Source: Amoebidium appalachense
Taxonomy: Eukaryota > Ichthyosporea
NCBI GenBank assembly: GCA_963693365.1
Contig: CAVNZM010000009.1
Coordinates: forward strand, 2,294,001-2,358,000
DNA length: 64,000 bases
Direction of reading: 5' to 3'
In this document: positions 1 through 38,413 of the stretch, piece after piece
Numbering within the stretch: the stretch's first letter is position 1
Layout of the letters: each line of letters begins with the position of its first letter
Notes under the pieces: model-generated
Databases searched by the model: none
What the model saw: the letters and a program-made list of their open reading frames with translations, nothing else
What the model was told of the DNA's origin: nothing
Position numbers and translations under genes: made by a program

Positions 1-18351
<18,351 letters not shown>

Positions 18352-19288
18352 CTTCACCTCCACACAGTAAGCTGTGCAACCTTTGCCATGTCACTCAAGG
18401 ACTTTAATGAGCTGCTTTGATTAGCTAAAATTGAAATAATTTCCTTTTGGGTCTTCTTCGAGAAGAAAAAATACAGACTTTTGTGTGCTTCCTGCGAAGC
18501 TCTCGCAGATCTGGTTGGGAGGGGGCTGGAGAGTCGCGCGTTTGCGAACCAAGATCTGTTGTGCCAAAAAAAAGAAAGACGGGTATAATTGTGAGAAAAC
18601 ACAGATGGAAAAAACTAACGCCGTATTTAGATAGTATTTGAAACAAGAATTAGGGGAACTTTCAGTGTTTGTTTGTTCTGTACGTCCGAGGCATCTGCTT
18701 CTCATGTTTTACTTTCGAGCACACAAGTGACTTGGTCATGAAGGGAGGAGGGGGCCCGGAGCCAGTGGGGCCCGGGCACAGCGCACCCATGAACAGTCCA
18801 AAGTGATGCCGAATGAGCCAATCAAAGACATCGATGCAGTTACAGCCAATCGGATGGTGCCGGGATCTTGCCTTATATGGTTGCTCCAAAGGTCGTCCAG
18901 CCGGCGCGGCTTGAAAAAATCAACAGGCAGCTCACGTTTTTCGTTTGATCGAGGGAGGGAGGGAGCCACGTAGGGGACTGAGAAGAAGAGAGACAGGCAG
19001 ACAGAAAAGCACAGAGTGGCACATGGCCGAACAATATATGCATTTGCTCTGAGTAGGTCGTGCGTTTAGACGTTTAGGTAGAGCTAAAGGGTGGGCCTAT
19101 CTCACAGATCTCAAGTCCATGTTACTACCTATGCTTGTATGCTTGGCAGAGCTTCTTGCTATCCGACTTTCACTGAGGTTGTGAAAGAAGATCTGAGAGC
19201 ATTGAATGCTCAAATTCACTGAGATTGCTGCTATATGTGTCAAAAACAATTGACATAATTCATACCGTTTAGGCTCAAAGGAGTCAAG
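18352..19288. promoter_or_regulatory. divergent intergenic region with two CCAAT boxes
   Basis: This is a 937-bp spacer between the start of the minus-strand F-BAR-RasGAP gene and the plus-strand 614-residue gene. Plus-strand CCAAT boxes lie at 18818-18822 and 18846-18850, 28 bp apart. No convincing TATA box is seen, and the region is nearly free of the homopolymer tracts found elsewhere. This fits a shared two-way promoter, by inference only. Confidence 0.45.
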
Positions 19289-22104
19289 ATGGTTTTCAAC
19301 TTCAAGAGGCCAGGTGCCTCGTTTCGGTCTGGGCGGAAGCACTCCAACGGAGGAATGCCTGGACCAAAAACTCGCACATCCCTCTCGCTCGCTCAGGGTT
19401 TGCGTAACAGCCTGCCCCGAGGTTTGCTTAGCACGTCTCTGGTGACAAGATCACGCGCCCCTGCAGCTGAACTCTCTAGGGGCGCATCACTGATCACTGC
19501 AAACGAGCATCGGCGAAATTCACGCCAGCCCAGAGCCAGAATTGCCAACGATCTACAAATCGTTTCGTCGATCATCGGTAACAGCAGAGTAACTACATTT
19601 GCAGCAAGGAAGCCTGCAGCTGACGTTCGCCCACACGAAACCATTTCAAGTTTACCCGTAAGGTCACAATCACCAAGCACTGATCCTCAGATGCCTAGTC
19701 ACGGTGCTGACAGGGTCACACCAGCTTTCCAGCCGTCTTCGTGTCTAAGAAAAGCTAACGGGGATAACGCGACAAAGATCTCCATGCAGCCACGTCGTGT
19801 TCGGGTGCAGTCTCCTAAACTTCATACAGCAGGTGCAGGGTTAAAGCGTCAGATCTACTCTCCAGAGACTCCTGGGCCTTCTAGCCCACAAGGTATTGAA
19901 AACCCCAGATCATGTTGAAAATGGCATGTGCAGCTGCTGTTCAAGTCTGGGATCGTCACAGTGTCTTGGTTCCAGTGACACCTATTATAACATGTATGAG
20001 AATGACATAGGCTATGATTATTTACTATTACTATGGTTACACTGTGCATACAACTACATAGCGTAGTATGCTTCGGCTTCTAGGACTCCCAAATATGATA
20101 CGCCGTAACGGTTGCTCTACAATTGCAACCTGACAGCGCTCAGTAGTAACCTCAGTATAGAGTGCCTGAAGGGATCTCTGAAGCCCAGCCACAACAGAAA
20201 AATCAGTTATTATAAAGTTGATATAGGGCCTCAGGTGATAGCTACCATCAGACAAATTCCGATTCGTAATTACAGACTCTAATTTAAAAGATGCACCCCG
20301 GCGCAGGTGGTGTCCGGCACGATGACCTACAGGCTCACCGAGACGAGAATATTCACAACCCATGCACAATGGTGGCACCAACCGCACTTGGTGAGAAGAC
20401 ATCTGCGTCTGTTGAAGCTGCCGCAGCGACCGCAGCTTGTCCCCCTCAACGTGATGCCACAGCCATCTATCAGGAAAAAAAGACCAGGTAATACTATGTT
20501 GAACTTGAGTATCTATATGTTATCTAGAACAAGGCCAGTAACTAGTAGTTCACAAGTGCACGTTTAGTAATATTGTCGTTTTTTACATTTTTTGGTTACT
20601 GGTATTTATTTAATTGTTAGGTAAATTAGTGTTCTTCTTCGTTTTCTTCTTCTTCTTCTTGATCCCCCCTCCGCCTCCCCCCTCCCCCTTCCCCCCCCCC
20701 CCCCCCCCCCCCCCCCCGCCGCGGGGTACGCCTCCCCCCTCCAAGTGGCCCAATATTTGAGTTTTCGAACGGCCGTGTTTATTGTTGTTGGCATGTGGCC
20801 ATGGTTGTGTTGTATCCCCTACTTTGCAGTTGTTGAGTGCGCAGCACAGTAGCTAGGCTACGGTCACGGTAGTGTGTCTGTGTGCCGGTGTCTGCTTACA
20901 ACATGTGGCTTTCCGCGGGCGACTTGTGATGTGGTTTATGTGTTGTATAATACGCAGTGTGTTAGGGTCATGGTCTACGCCACTGTACCATCGATATATA
21001 TCTGAGGCTTCCACTTGAAAGAACACAATGGAGTCTCAGATGCATGCAATCAGCCTTGCCAACACTGAGACTTATCCCAGGAAGTTGTGAGTCCTTGGGC
21101 TGAACCCGAATTGGTAGGGGGGTGTGATTCATAATGTCGGCCACCGCTGACTGGAAATTTTACGGTGCTTTACAAAACCTAATGCATTCGGTTCACCGTG
21201 TACCGTTGGCAATGTTCAACGTTGCCACAGGAACGAGGCAGATGACAGTGACTGGCTCTTGAAGAAGTTTCCCTCCAGTGTCTGGGACACTCCTTCCGTC
21301 GTTCCATCCTCTCCTACAAGGGGTATGTGCACGTGGTTTACAACGTAGATTCAGTTGCTCGCTCTAACATTGACTGAGTGCCAGTGTGAGGCATACTGCT
21401 GCAGGCGGCTGTTTGCCAAAACGGCTTTGATTGCATAGTGAATGAGTATGTATATATATGATGTCCATAAACCCGTGATCTGACATGGAGGGGTGCAGAT
21501 GAGCAGAGCTTCATCACACCAGCGCAGGGTCTCTATGAACTCCTTGAGGAAATCCCCTTCAGCAGTTGCAGCGATAACACATCGACATTTGCAATTGAAG
21601 ACTACAGCAACGGCACAGACACTCCTGCTTTCCCTGCTGTTACCCCACTCCCACCGAAGGACATATTTGCACACGATAACAATGATTGGCTAACTTGGCA
21701 ACCAGCCTGGGAGTGCAGCCTGCAGCTGGGGCTAGGCACAGAGCATCAACCAGGTGTGCACTTCCTCAACCCCAGAACTTGCTCCAGATCTAACGGCTTC
21801 AATCCCTCCTCCCCCCCCCCCCCCCCTCCGGATCCCCCCCCCTCACTCCCCCCCCTCCCCCTCCCCCCCCCCCCCCCTCCCCCCCCCTACCATCCCCGCG
21901 CGGAGGCCTTCCGGCATTTACGCCGTTAAATGCACATTATGTCACACTGTACATGCGCACACGCTGCGACAAAGTTGCGCACAAACCCACTCAAGAACCC
22001 CCCCCCCCCCCCCCCCCCCCCCTCCCCCGAAGGCTCTCCGGCACCTACTCTTACACATACATGCAGGCACGCTATGACAAAGTTGCACCCTCCCCCTCCC
22101 CCCC

Positions 22105-22161
<57 letters not shown>

Positions 22162-22207
22162 AGTTTCCCCCATCCCCCCCCCCCCCCCCCCCCCCCCCCC
22201 GCCACCA

Positions 22208-22248
<41 letters not shown>

Positions 22249-22378
22249 CCAAAAAATAAAAAATAAAATGGGGAGGCGAAAACAAGCACGGAAAGGAAAT
22301 GAAAAAAGAGAAGAGAAAAAGAGAAAAAAAACTTAACAGGAAAGCCACATTGAATGCACAAACACATGCACCAGTGAC

Positions 22379-22415
<37 letters not shown>

Positions 22416-23946
22416 ACTTTGTAATGTCCAGAAGCATACCCACCCAAACAAAAAACGCTTGTAACCTTTCGGGGCGAGCAGAAAATTGGCGCAAAATCAA
22501 AGAAAAAAGCGGCTTGTCGCACCTAATACCCAATAGCCATTCACTGTATGTAGGCTTATTATTCCATATTTAGTAACGACAAGTTGTTCGTTCTTCTTCA
22601 AACGGGACGCGTACACATGTTCACTCGACATAGTGTATATGTAACCAGCAAGGCTTAACATGATGGCTGATGCTTACCTTTGCTTCCTGCACAGATTGCG
22701 AATCCCTTTGTTCAAAAGCAAGCACCAACACCATGGCCAGCAGCACAAACACTGCCCCAGCGTCTTTTAACTCTATGGAGGTATCTGCAAACACCACGTG
22801 CACACCTGCTGAGCAAGGGAAATGTGTGCCAACACTCAACTCAACCACGTGCACGGAGCAGTGCCTCAGAAGCCGAGACATAGAGCCTCAGCCCACAGCT
22901 GTTATGCTGGATTCGGAAACTGTAATTTGCCAAGGCATCAGCAAAGCTTCCGAATCTGTCACAACACTCACAGAGGTGCGCAAAATTTGTGTCGAAGAAT
23001 GCATGTGGTATGTCTACTGTAGACCCGGCCCACTGCAGTGTTAATAATGTTATCATTGTGCCTGTATCACTTACTCGGCCCTGAAAATGCGTGATACTAC
23101 TATGTAAGTAGAACACAAAGCTTAAGGATTTGCTGACTTTCAGTTAACTTCTTCCACTGCAGGGCAGTGACCACCAAGAAGTCATTCCCGAAGAGACTTG
23201 TGCCCATCAACAAACACAGCTCCCACTCTCACCTATGAAGGTATACGTTCTCCTATCCGCTGACCATATACACGGACATGTGTACTTTGGTGCTCAATAC
23301 GGCCAACATGACATGTGCACGTGATGTCCGTTTTACTAATATGCGTCACAGTGCACTCCGATCGATCACTACTTAAGCCTTTTTCCATACCAGCCGGCCT
23401 GACTCACTGAGCACTAAAAATTCACACCAAAATTAAACCCAAAACTCATCCATTTTTCGCGAACGACATTGGCCATTTTTTTTTTTTTCAAATATGGAGC
23501 ATGAGACTACGGAAGGTTTGGTGCTTGAAGCTCTACTCAGTATACACCGATGATATAGTCTAAGAAACTGAACTTGCGCCTTTTGTTCCCAGACACCACC
23601 TCCACTGCCGCCTACTACACCGCAAGACGTTACAGTGAGTGAAGCCATCCCTCGTGAAGACGTCAATCGGTCGCCTCCTGTTCCCGAGCATTCAAATGTC
23701 AACGACACCAGAGCACCACAGCCTTACTGGAACCGCTTCAGAGCACTCAGGAAAAGGCAGACAGCTCCCATACCCAACGTGCTTGCTCATGCGGACAGTC
23801 TCCACTCCAAAAAGCAAGCAGCACTGAGGGATGCCACAAGATTATCCGAGGCCCTGTTGCAGATGGAGAGTACTGCCTGCTACCATATTCTGATGTCCCA
23901 TTTGTACAGAGTGGATCTGAAAATACCCAGCCCCAACGGGCAGTAG
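19289..23946 (+). CDS. uncharacterised 614-residue protein, seven exons
   Basis: Exons: 19289-19892, 20307-20487, 21231-21322, 21499-21753, 22695-22975, 23163-23240 and 23593-23946 (stop TAG at the end). Exit phases 1, 2, 1, 1, 0, 0 all match the next exon, and the total is exactly 615 codons, so this is a real gene model. The protein matches nothing I recognise. Residues 1-200 are basic, low-complexity and rich in Ser/Thr-Pro (SPETPGPSSPQ, possible kinase sites). The middle is acidic with two Trp motifs (DWLLKKFPSSVWDTP and NDWLTWQPAW). Exon 5 is cysteine-rich. The C-terminus holds a likely helix (KKQAALRDATRLSEALLQ). No signal peptide or membrane segment is seen. The start ATG follows an A-rich context and upstream exons cannot be excluded. 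The exon 5 donor could instead be the GTATGT 27 bp downstream, but that breaks the frame of exon 6. Confidence 0.75.
20690..20717 (+). repeat. poly-C run in intron
   Basis: A C homopolymer (about 28 bases) in the intron between exons 20307-20487 and 21231-21322. It is preceded by a TTC-rich stretch and gives a proline shadow frame only. Confidence 0.85.
22106..22246 (+). repeat. (CA)n followed by long poly-C
   Basis: (CA)n at 22106-22160, then two C-runs to 22246 that pass into AACCAAAAAATAAAAAATAAAA. It sits in the intron 21754-22694 of the 614-residue gene. Confidence 0.95.
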
Positions 23947-24289
23947 CAGACGGTCTAAAGGATTATGAATCATAACTACGATCCAGACATAAACTGCCAC
24001 GGCCCACTGAATGAGTATTTAAACCACGGCAGAGTATTGTATTATTTGTATAGTATAACTACATAACAGTTCTCGTGCCATTTACGAAATTGCAATAGGC
24101 CCTACCAAAGACCGTTGGGCAAACGATGCGGGGGTTGCACACGTGTCGAGTTGTACAATAGGCACTGTAAAGATGCCCTTGTTTACGGCAGGTCTCATAG
24201 CCGGGACTGTATACTCAAAAATCAAACTTTGCTAATGGGGAATCTTCTTGGGATCATCTCTTCCCAGCTTACCCGCTCCTCCTCCTCCG

Positions 24290-24332
<43 letters not shown>

Positions 24333-24713
24333 ATACACCCACCTCCCCCAACCCCCACTGCCCTCGATTTTTCTCTCTGCTTGCTGCCCTCCTACAGACT
24401 GAGTCTCAAACCTCCACTTGTACTCTGCTCCCACGGTGACAGTACATACCTGCTGCCCGCGAACTATGAATACTCGATGTGCACTGTATTGTATTCCTCA
24501 CACTGCTCAACACTAGTACTGCATTGATTCATCGCCCTTACTACCCGGGTTCAACACAAAACGTTCTTGTCGGGCCGAAGAATCCGTGGCGACAGGAGCT
24601 GTCGGCCTGTCTACCTCCCGTCTTTCTGTCCCCCCTTCTCCCTCTCCCTTTCCCTGTGGCTCTCTCGGTCCCCTTCCCTCACTGCCTTCTCACTCACTCA
24701 CACTCTCCGATGA

Positions 24714-24747
<34 letters not shown>

Positions 24748-24827
24748 TCAGCACGGTGACTGTACACACACACACACGTGCAAACACACAGTCACACACA
24801 CACACACACACGCACGCACACACACAC

Positions 24828-24918
<91 letters not shown>

Positions 24919-25489
24919 CACACCTTCACTCACCGTGACACACACACACACACACCGGCACCCGTGACGTGACGTGCACAGGCAAGCGCACACACACACA
25001 CACACGACGCACACAGACTCTCTTCCTCCACTCTCCCCCCTCTCTTTCGCCCTTCTTTCTTTCTCAATCTATCTCCCCACCCCTCCACCTCTCTCCCCAT
25101 CCCCATCCTCCTCCTTTCTCCCCAATCAGGGGCCTTTCCTTCTCGACGCTCGCAGCTCCCTCCCGAGTCAGCTCTCAGCTACCTCCCTCGGCCGCACAAA
25201 TGTGCACGTACATGCATCTTGACTCTGGCGTGACCAGCTGCATGAGAGGGGGTTTATGCACTTTGTATTGCTGCGGACATCGTCAGGGGCCCAGCCTCAC
25301 TTGACGGACTACAGCGTTTTCCAGCGCAGCCAATCAAATGCAGCTAGTGACTTAAATACACTGTATGCAATAAAACAACCCTAGTATAGATTATGGATAA
25401 GCAGAAGCTGGCATTGGTAGCTCCGAGAGAAAGTTAAGACACCGTATCACAATATCATACTGTGCAGCATTAATAAGGTGATCTAACAC
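23947..25489. other. intergenic, simple repeats only
   Basis: No gene is seen. The stretch holds a poly-C run at about 24290-24332, a short (CA) array at 24718-24745 and a long (CA)n at 24833-24914. A lone CCAAT box near 25330 is followed by AT-rich sequence. Confidence 0.6.
24833..24914 (+). repeat. (CA)n array
   Basis: About 41 dinucleotides with CGCA variants to the left, in the intergenic region. Confidence 0.96.
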
Positions 25490-27020
25490 GGTCATTTTAA
25501 AAAAGGATATACTGGGGGAGAGAAGTAGAAAAGAGAATAAAGCCGCCCATAACCTCCGGTTCTACCACATTAGCTAACAGGTCACACTTATTGATAGATA
25601 TGCATCCGCGAGTAAACCGCCCCCCACACATATTACACATACGAGCAGGAGACACCAAAAACCGATTACAACGCCAAGACATAATTATCTTTGCATATTT
25701 ATACGACACAACATCATGAATAAGCGAATCTATATAGGAGCGAGATTGTCTAACCGTATCCGCCATATAGGTAGCCTACTAGTAGATGGTGTTTTTGCTG
25801 ACCTAACACTGGGACGGACTCGACACGTAAAGTAAAAAGGTATCTATCAGCCATAGACTTACAACTATTCATAGTCACACTATGGTCCAGCCGTACCTCC
25901 GGTGGAGTCGCCAGCCACTCCGCATATCGCTCGACAATGGGCAGAGACGATGTGGAAGGGAAGAGGTAGAGGGGCGAGTCCGGCGGGGATGCCGTAGCCG
26001 GAAGAGTGGATGGGTCGGGGCAATGGCGGATAGGCGGATGCACATGATGTGCTCGTGAAATTTAAGGGCTAATTCGTGTATGCGTTGTGATGGTGGTGTG
26101 AGTGCGTATAAAAAATCGAAAAGGCGTCTAGAAATAGGTGTGGAAAGGCCAGTGCCACGGTAAGAAACGTACAACAAGTTGTGTAGTGGAAGTCATCTAG
26201 TGATTGAGAACATTTGCAACGGTATCAAGGGGTGCCATAGCTAATAAAGGCAACCCGTACTCAGACAAAGGGCGAATAAAGGTGTGAAATATACCAAGAC
26301 GGTTGTGTAAGTGTACAGTAGTAGAAAGATTAGCAAGATACACGTCCCTAAATAAACGAAGACACCTGCCTGCACTCGACCACCCGACGGTCGACCATCC
26401 GTTTGAAACATATGCCCCACTCATCCACCGGAACCCCCAAATACTTTATTCGATCGGGCGAGGGAGGGGACTGCCGAATATCCAAACGTCGTCCCATGCC
26501 GGTATCGATTTTGATAAAAGGGCACACTTTTTGACGTTAACCTTCATATCGTTGCGCTGGCACCAATCTTCAACCACGCGAATATATATATTGCCGTAGT
26601 TCGATAGGATCGGATGACATAAGCACGTCGGCAAAAAAGAGGGCGGGGGGAGCCTGGGATGGCAACCCCCCGTCAATTTGTGCCGCAGAAACTTTTAAGA
26701 GCGTCGGCTAAATCATCAATATACAGGTTGAAAAGAAGTGGGCTTAGCAGGGACTTTTGAAGTACCCCGCGCGTGCGGGTAAACCCTGGGGATAGCCGCC
26801 CATTAACCACCGCCCGTCCGCGTGTAAACGTAAACATAGCTTCCAGTAGCCGACCCATTTGAAATGGGACACCGCGAGTGGCCAACTTGGCCCACAGGCG
26901 AGGGAGGTCGACCGTGTCGTACGCGTTCTTAAAATCGATAAATACGAGGTGCTCGGTATCACTTTGAGTTGCATTATGTAGGGTGAGGATTTGTGCGTAA
27001 CAGGATTTGTGCGTAACAAA
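25490..27020 (-). pseudogene. broken non-LTR retrotransposon reverse transcriptase
   Basis: On the minus strand, from about 27000 leftward, the sequence reads HLVFIDFKNAYDTVDLPRLW, then VNGRLSPGFTRTRGVLQ and LLSPLLFNLYIDDLADAL. These are palm and finger motifs of LINE-type reverse transcriptase. The next block has FFADVLMSS where an FADD catalytic box is expected, so the second catalytic aspartate is lost. It continues with DMKVNVKKCALL. Later pieces (RPLSEYGLPLLAMAPL, RLFDFLYALTPPSQRIHELA) fall in different frames, showing several frameshifts. Near 25630 a Cys motif (RMCNMCGGRFTRG) resembles the C-terminal zinc knuckle of such elements. No endonuclease part is found upstream of about 27000, so the copy is 5'-truncated, the usual outcome of target-primed insertion. 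It is not functional. Confidence 0.82.
26986..27020. repeat. short tandem duplication at the truncated retroelement end
   Basis: The 16-base unit aggatttgtgcgtaac occurs twice in a row, exactly where homology to reverse transcriptase stops. It may be an insertion scar. Confidence 0.7.
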
Positions 27021-28733
27021 TAGAGAAGACTACCCTGAAAAACGTGGAGGCCAGAGTCAGACGCTTTACAGCTAATCCAAGTGCAAACCCCAGCTAATCC
27101 AACCTCCAACAACAGGATATACGTCAAGTTAGAGTTTCAGGTACTGTGGTTTGCACCAGGTACCGGGGTCTCACTCGACCACGGCCACAATGATAATCAA
27201 GCTTCCTGTTGGTGTATTGGTGCGTTAGCTTCGATAGCCAATACAAAAGCGCTAAAATGTGCTATTTCTCCTCTGATTAGCTTACAATCACGCCTTTGAT
27301 TTAACTTGTTACCAGGAATGTGCAGCTATAGCTAAAGAACAAGAGGTTGCGTTTTTGCACAGTCTTGCAGATTTCAGACTGTTGAGCGTAGCGAGATAAT
27401 CACATGCTCATAAGGGTGGTTCAGATCGTTGATCATATGCCAAAATCTATTTTAAATAAAATTTCTTATTAAATAACCTCTTGGAGTACGAGTGTTGTTG
27501 TTTGAGGTGTGTGTTTAGTAATGCTGTGACCGCTAGGAGATAGACCTGCACTCGCATTTTGGGATCACATCTCGCGCACATTCCACAGGGCATAGCAGTT
27601 TGCAACTTGAGCTCCAGGGTGTCAAAATAATGATTGCGCCTGCCAGCTGGCTACACAAAGGAACTCACCTATACAGCACTAACTTTCCACTTAAAAATGC
27701 CAGGGAAAAATATTGGCGAAAGGCTTATATATGTGCATCCTGCAAACTTTTTTTGAAGCCACACTTTAACAGAACTTGTACATGTTCAGCTGTGAGCGGA
27801 TTCATCACCATCACGCGCGCACGCCGCACGGTACCGCGGCCGGCGCACTGTCGCGGTGGCGCGCCGCCGCGGCGCCGGGCCGGGCGCGGTGGTGACCGTG
27901 GCGGCGGACAGTTGCCGGGCACGAGTATCGATCTTGACTCACTGACTCACTGAGGCGTGAAGCTCAATCAGTCAATCATAAGCTGCAACCATGATAGTCA
28001 ACGTTAACGAACGTAGATAGCTGCAGGAGTCAGCCTACTTAGTAATGTCCTGTTTATATGATTTGGCGTTTATTCTCTATTGTTTGATTAGTGTGGTTTA
28101 ATGTGCAGTGAATACTTACTTAGTCCTTCATCTATGCACCTGAGCATTAGTTGCACGTCTCAGATGGCACGTGGCTCTTGGCGAGGTTTCTAACTTGAAG
28201 GCCCCACCCATCATGAAGCCATGACTTGGAGCTCCAGAATTTGGGCACACCCCCTCGTGGGCACCAAACGTACTTAGCACTGAAATGCGCGCCACACACG
28301 TATACACTAATAATTCTCGTTGAGGACAGATAACCTAGCACCTGGGCGTTCGAACTCAAAGGGGTTTGAAAGTTTAGAGGAGGCGAGTGATCGATTGAAG
28401 TCTGGTTGCATGACGGCTTCTGGGAAAGATAGGCGCTTTAAACTATTATGTTGGAAATACGGAGATCACGAAGTTCTTCTGACCTTCGTGGTCTCGCCTC
28501 GCCTCATAAAGGAGCAGCCTTTATACAGGTAACGAACCACGACAAATAACTCGCTTTGGTCTTCCCATTACTGAATGTCTATAAGGCTAGGAAGACGTCC
28601 TCCTCCTCTTTCCAACGATGCTAGCTGGAATTCCCCTTACCTTTGAAATGTGTTCTTGTCTGATCAGGCGTGTCACCATGTGTTTGCTCTAAAACCTGCT
28701 TTTTACAACCAGAAAACTCAGCAGCTCGCTACA
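27021..28733. other. intergenic, no gene recognised
   Basis: Apart from the GC-rich patch nothing coding is supported. A 70-codon frame at 28320-28532 ends at a possible donor, and an in-frame ATG lies at 28650. An upstream exon of the RGS gene here cannot be ruled out. Confidence 0.45.
27823..27906. repeat. GC-rich imperfect inverted repeat
   Basis: A CpG-dense patch within AT-richer surroundings. The left part (27823-27846) resembles the reverse complement of 27869-27906 with small gaps, so both strands give similar Arg/Gly/Pro frames (RGGAPPR). It could fold as a hairpin. Function is unknown and no gene is supported here. Confidence 0.5.
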
Positions 28734-36837
<8,104 letters not shown>

Positions 36838-37131
36838 AATTGAAATATATGTTGAAGGAACGTACGCGTGTTTGGACGCATACCCCTGTACATGTTGTGA
36901 GCGATAATGCTTAAATACTATGAATGAAATAGCTCGGTATGCATGCGGGTGGTTAGCGCTAGGCTTCGATCATGTACGTATGGTGGCATTATGCTGAAAT
37001 TCAGAATTGTATAGTACACTTGTGTTTTTTTTGCCTCCTGACATAACAGTTTGTAAAAGCAAGAATGGAGGGTAACCTTGAGGTGGGGAGTATGTGCTGG
37101 TGGTATTTTTCAATGTCGTTTGTTGCCCACA

Positions 37132-37147
37132 TTTTTTTTTTTTTTGT

Positions 37148-37179
<32 letters not shown>

Positions 37180-37213
37180 GAAGGTGAGGGGGGGGGGGGG
37201 GGGGGGGGGGGGG
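37132..37213 (+). repeat. compound T-G tract
   Basis: A T14 run followed by two long G-runs split by AGAAGGTGA, in the RGS-PP1 spacer. Confidence 0.93.
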
Positions 37214-37373
37214 TGTCCTCTTGCCTTCTCTAGCTCGGTTGTTCTTTTTGCCATGTGCAGCTTTGTATAGCATACATAATGGAAAAGTGTTTGGTGTGCA
37301 ATTGCAGTACTGAGGAAGCTAACTAGGCTTGCATGCATGTGCCCGGGGCCGAAGTTTGGGCGGGCTGGGCGGG

Positions 37374-37420
<47 letters not shown>

Positions 37421-37576
37421 TAAAAGAGTCTCACGATCGAGACACGTCACAAATGCATAGGAAACACTTTTAAAACAAAGTGACTATCAAATTAATATTT
37501 TTCACATACGATACATAATTCAAGCTGACCCGGCCTACTGTCGTATTTAATAGAGAGTCTGAACAGCTTATATTAC

Positions 37577-37610
37577 CCCCCCCCCCCCCCCCCCTCCCCC
37601 CCTCCCCCCC

Positions 37611-37667
<57 letters not shown>
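37577..37667 (+). repeat. very long poly-C
   Basis: About 90 bases of C with only three single T interruptions, in the RGS-PP1 spacer. Confidence 0.95.
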
Positions 37668-38006
37668 ACCCCCGGCCCTACGGGCCGTGATCACCTCGGT
37701 GCATGCATGCTGTTGCGCACACGGACATCGAAGAATTTGGAATCGAAGCCATAACCTTTTTCTTGTCTTGTACTCCTGAGTCCTGTGGTCTGAGTAGATG
37801 AGAGAGATTTTTCTCCTTTCCAACCTCTAGCTAGACTCCAGCTAGAGGCTGCTACCCCGCGGGCATGCAGGCATCGTGCTGGTGGCACAGGCTCAGCTGC
37901 TTGTGATGCTGGGGTGCACAGGTGCACACATCCGGGGCTGGGGCCAGCCGCAGGTCTGACGCGCGACGCGGCGCATCAAAAATTCATTCCAAAATAATCC
38001 CATTCG

Positions 38007-38090
38007 ATTGGCTGTAAGTCAGTTTTGCGCCCTGTGATTGGTGCAGCCAGCATCGTCTACGCACGGCAGAGTTTGGAGCAGCCTAAATAC
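38007..38090 (+). promoter_or_regulatory. PP1 promoter: two inverted CCAAT boxes and a TATA-like site
   Basis: ATTGG (CCAAT on the minus strand) occurs at 38007-38011 and 38037-38041. A TATA-like CCTAAATAC lies at 38082-38090, about 325 bp before the start codon. Spacing fits a normal core promoter, with transcription starting near 38110-38120 by inference. Confidence 0.5.
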
Positions 38091-38413
38091 AGTACGTGCC
38101 ACTTCAGCTTGACTTTTTGCTCTCTCCCTCTCCTGTTTTACATCCTCGCCTTTTCTCAGCTGTCACGATAGCTATCAAAATTCGAGTTCTCTCCTGGTGT
38201 TATATGACGGTTTATGCGTAAGCCTAGGCTGGCACGAGAACGGAAAAAAGAGCTAAATTCTGTTGTCGGACCTTTTTCAGGCGCCTCCATGTTTGAACGA
38301 CTTGGTAGTTGAAAACAAACAAGCACAAGTGCTCGCAGATTGTAAAAACCCTTTAGGAATTGCTTCTTCTCCTCACCAGCTTTACCACTGCTAATATTAG
38401 CTTTATTTTGAGA

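Larger units (their letters stand above)
36838..37990. other. intergenic between RGS and PP1 genes
   Basis: No gene is seen. The stretch holds T-then-G tracts (37132-37213), a poly-G run (37377-37419) and one of the longest poly-C runs (about 37577-37667). The last 300 bp before the PP1 start are free of tracts. Confidence 0.6.

Noticed and set aside
25326-25360. CCAAT-containing promoter-like stretch
   Set aside because: A single box with no gene following; the downstream sequence is the antisense retroelement relic.
28320-28532. 70-codon frame ahead of the RGS gene, ending at a GTAACG donor
   Set aside because: It has no homology and no phase evidence linking it to 28734. Kept only as a possible upstream exon.
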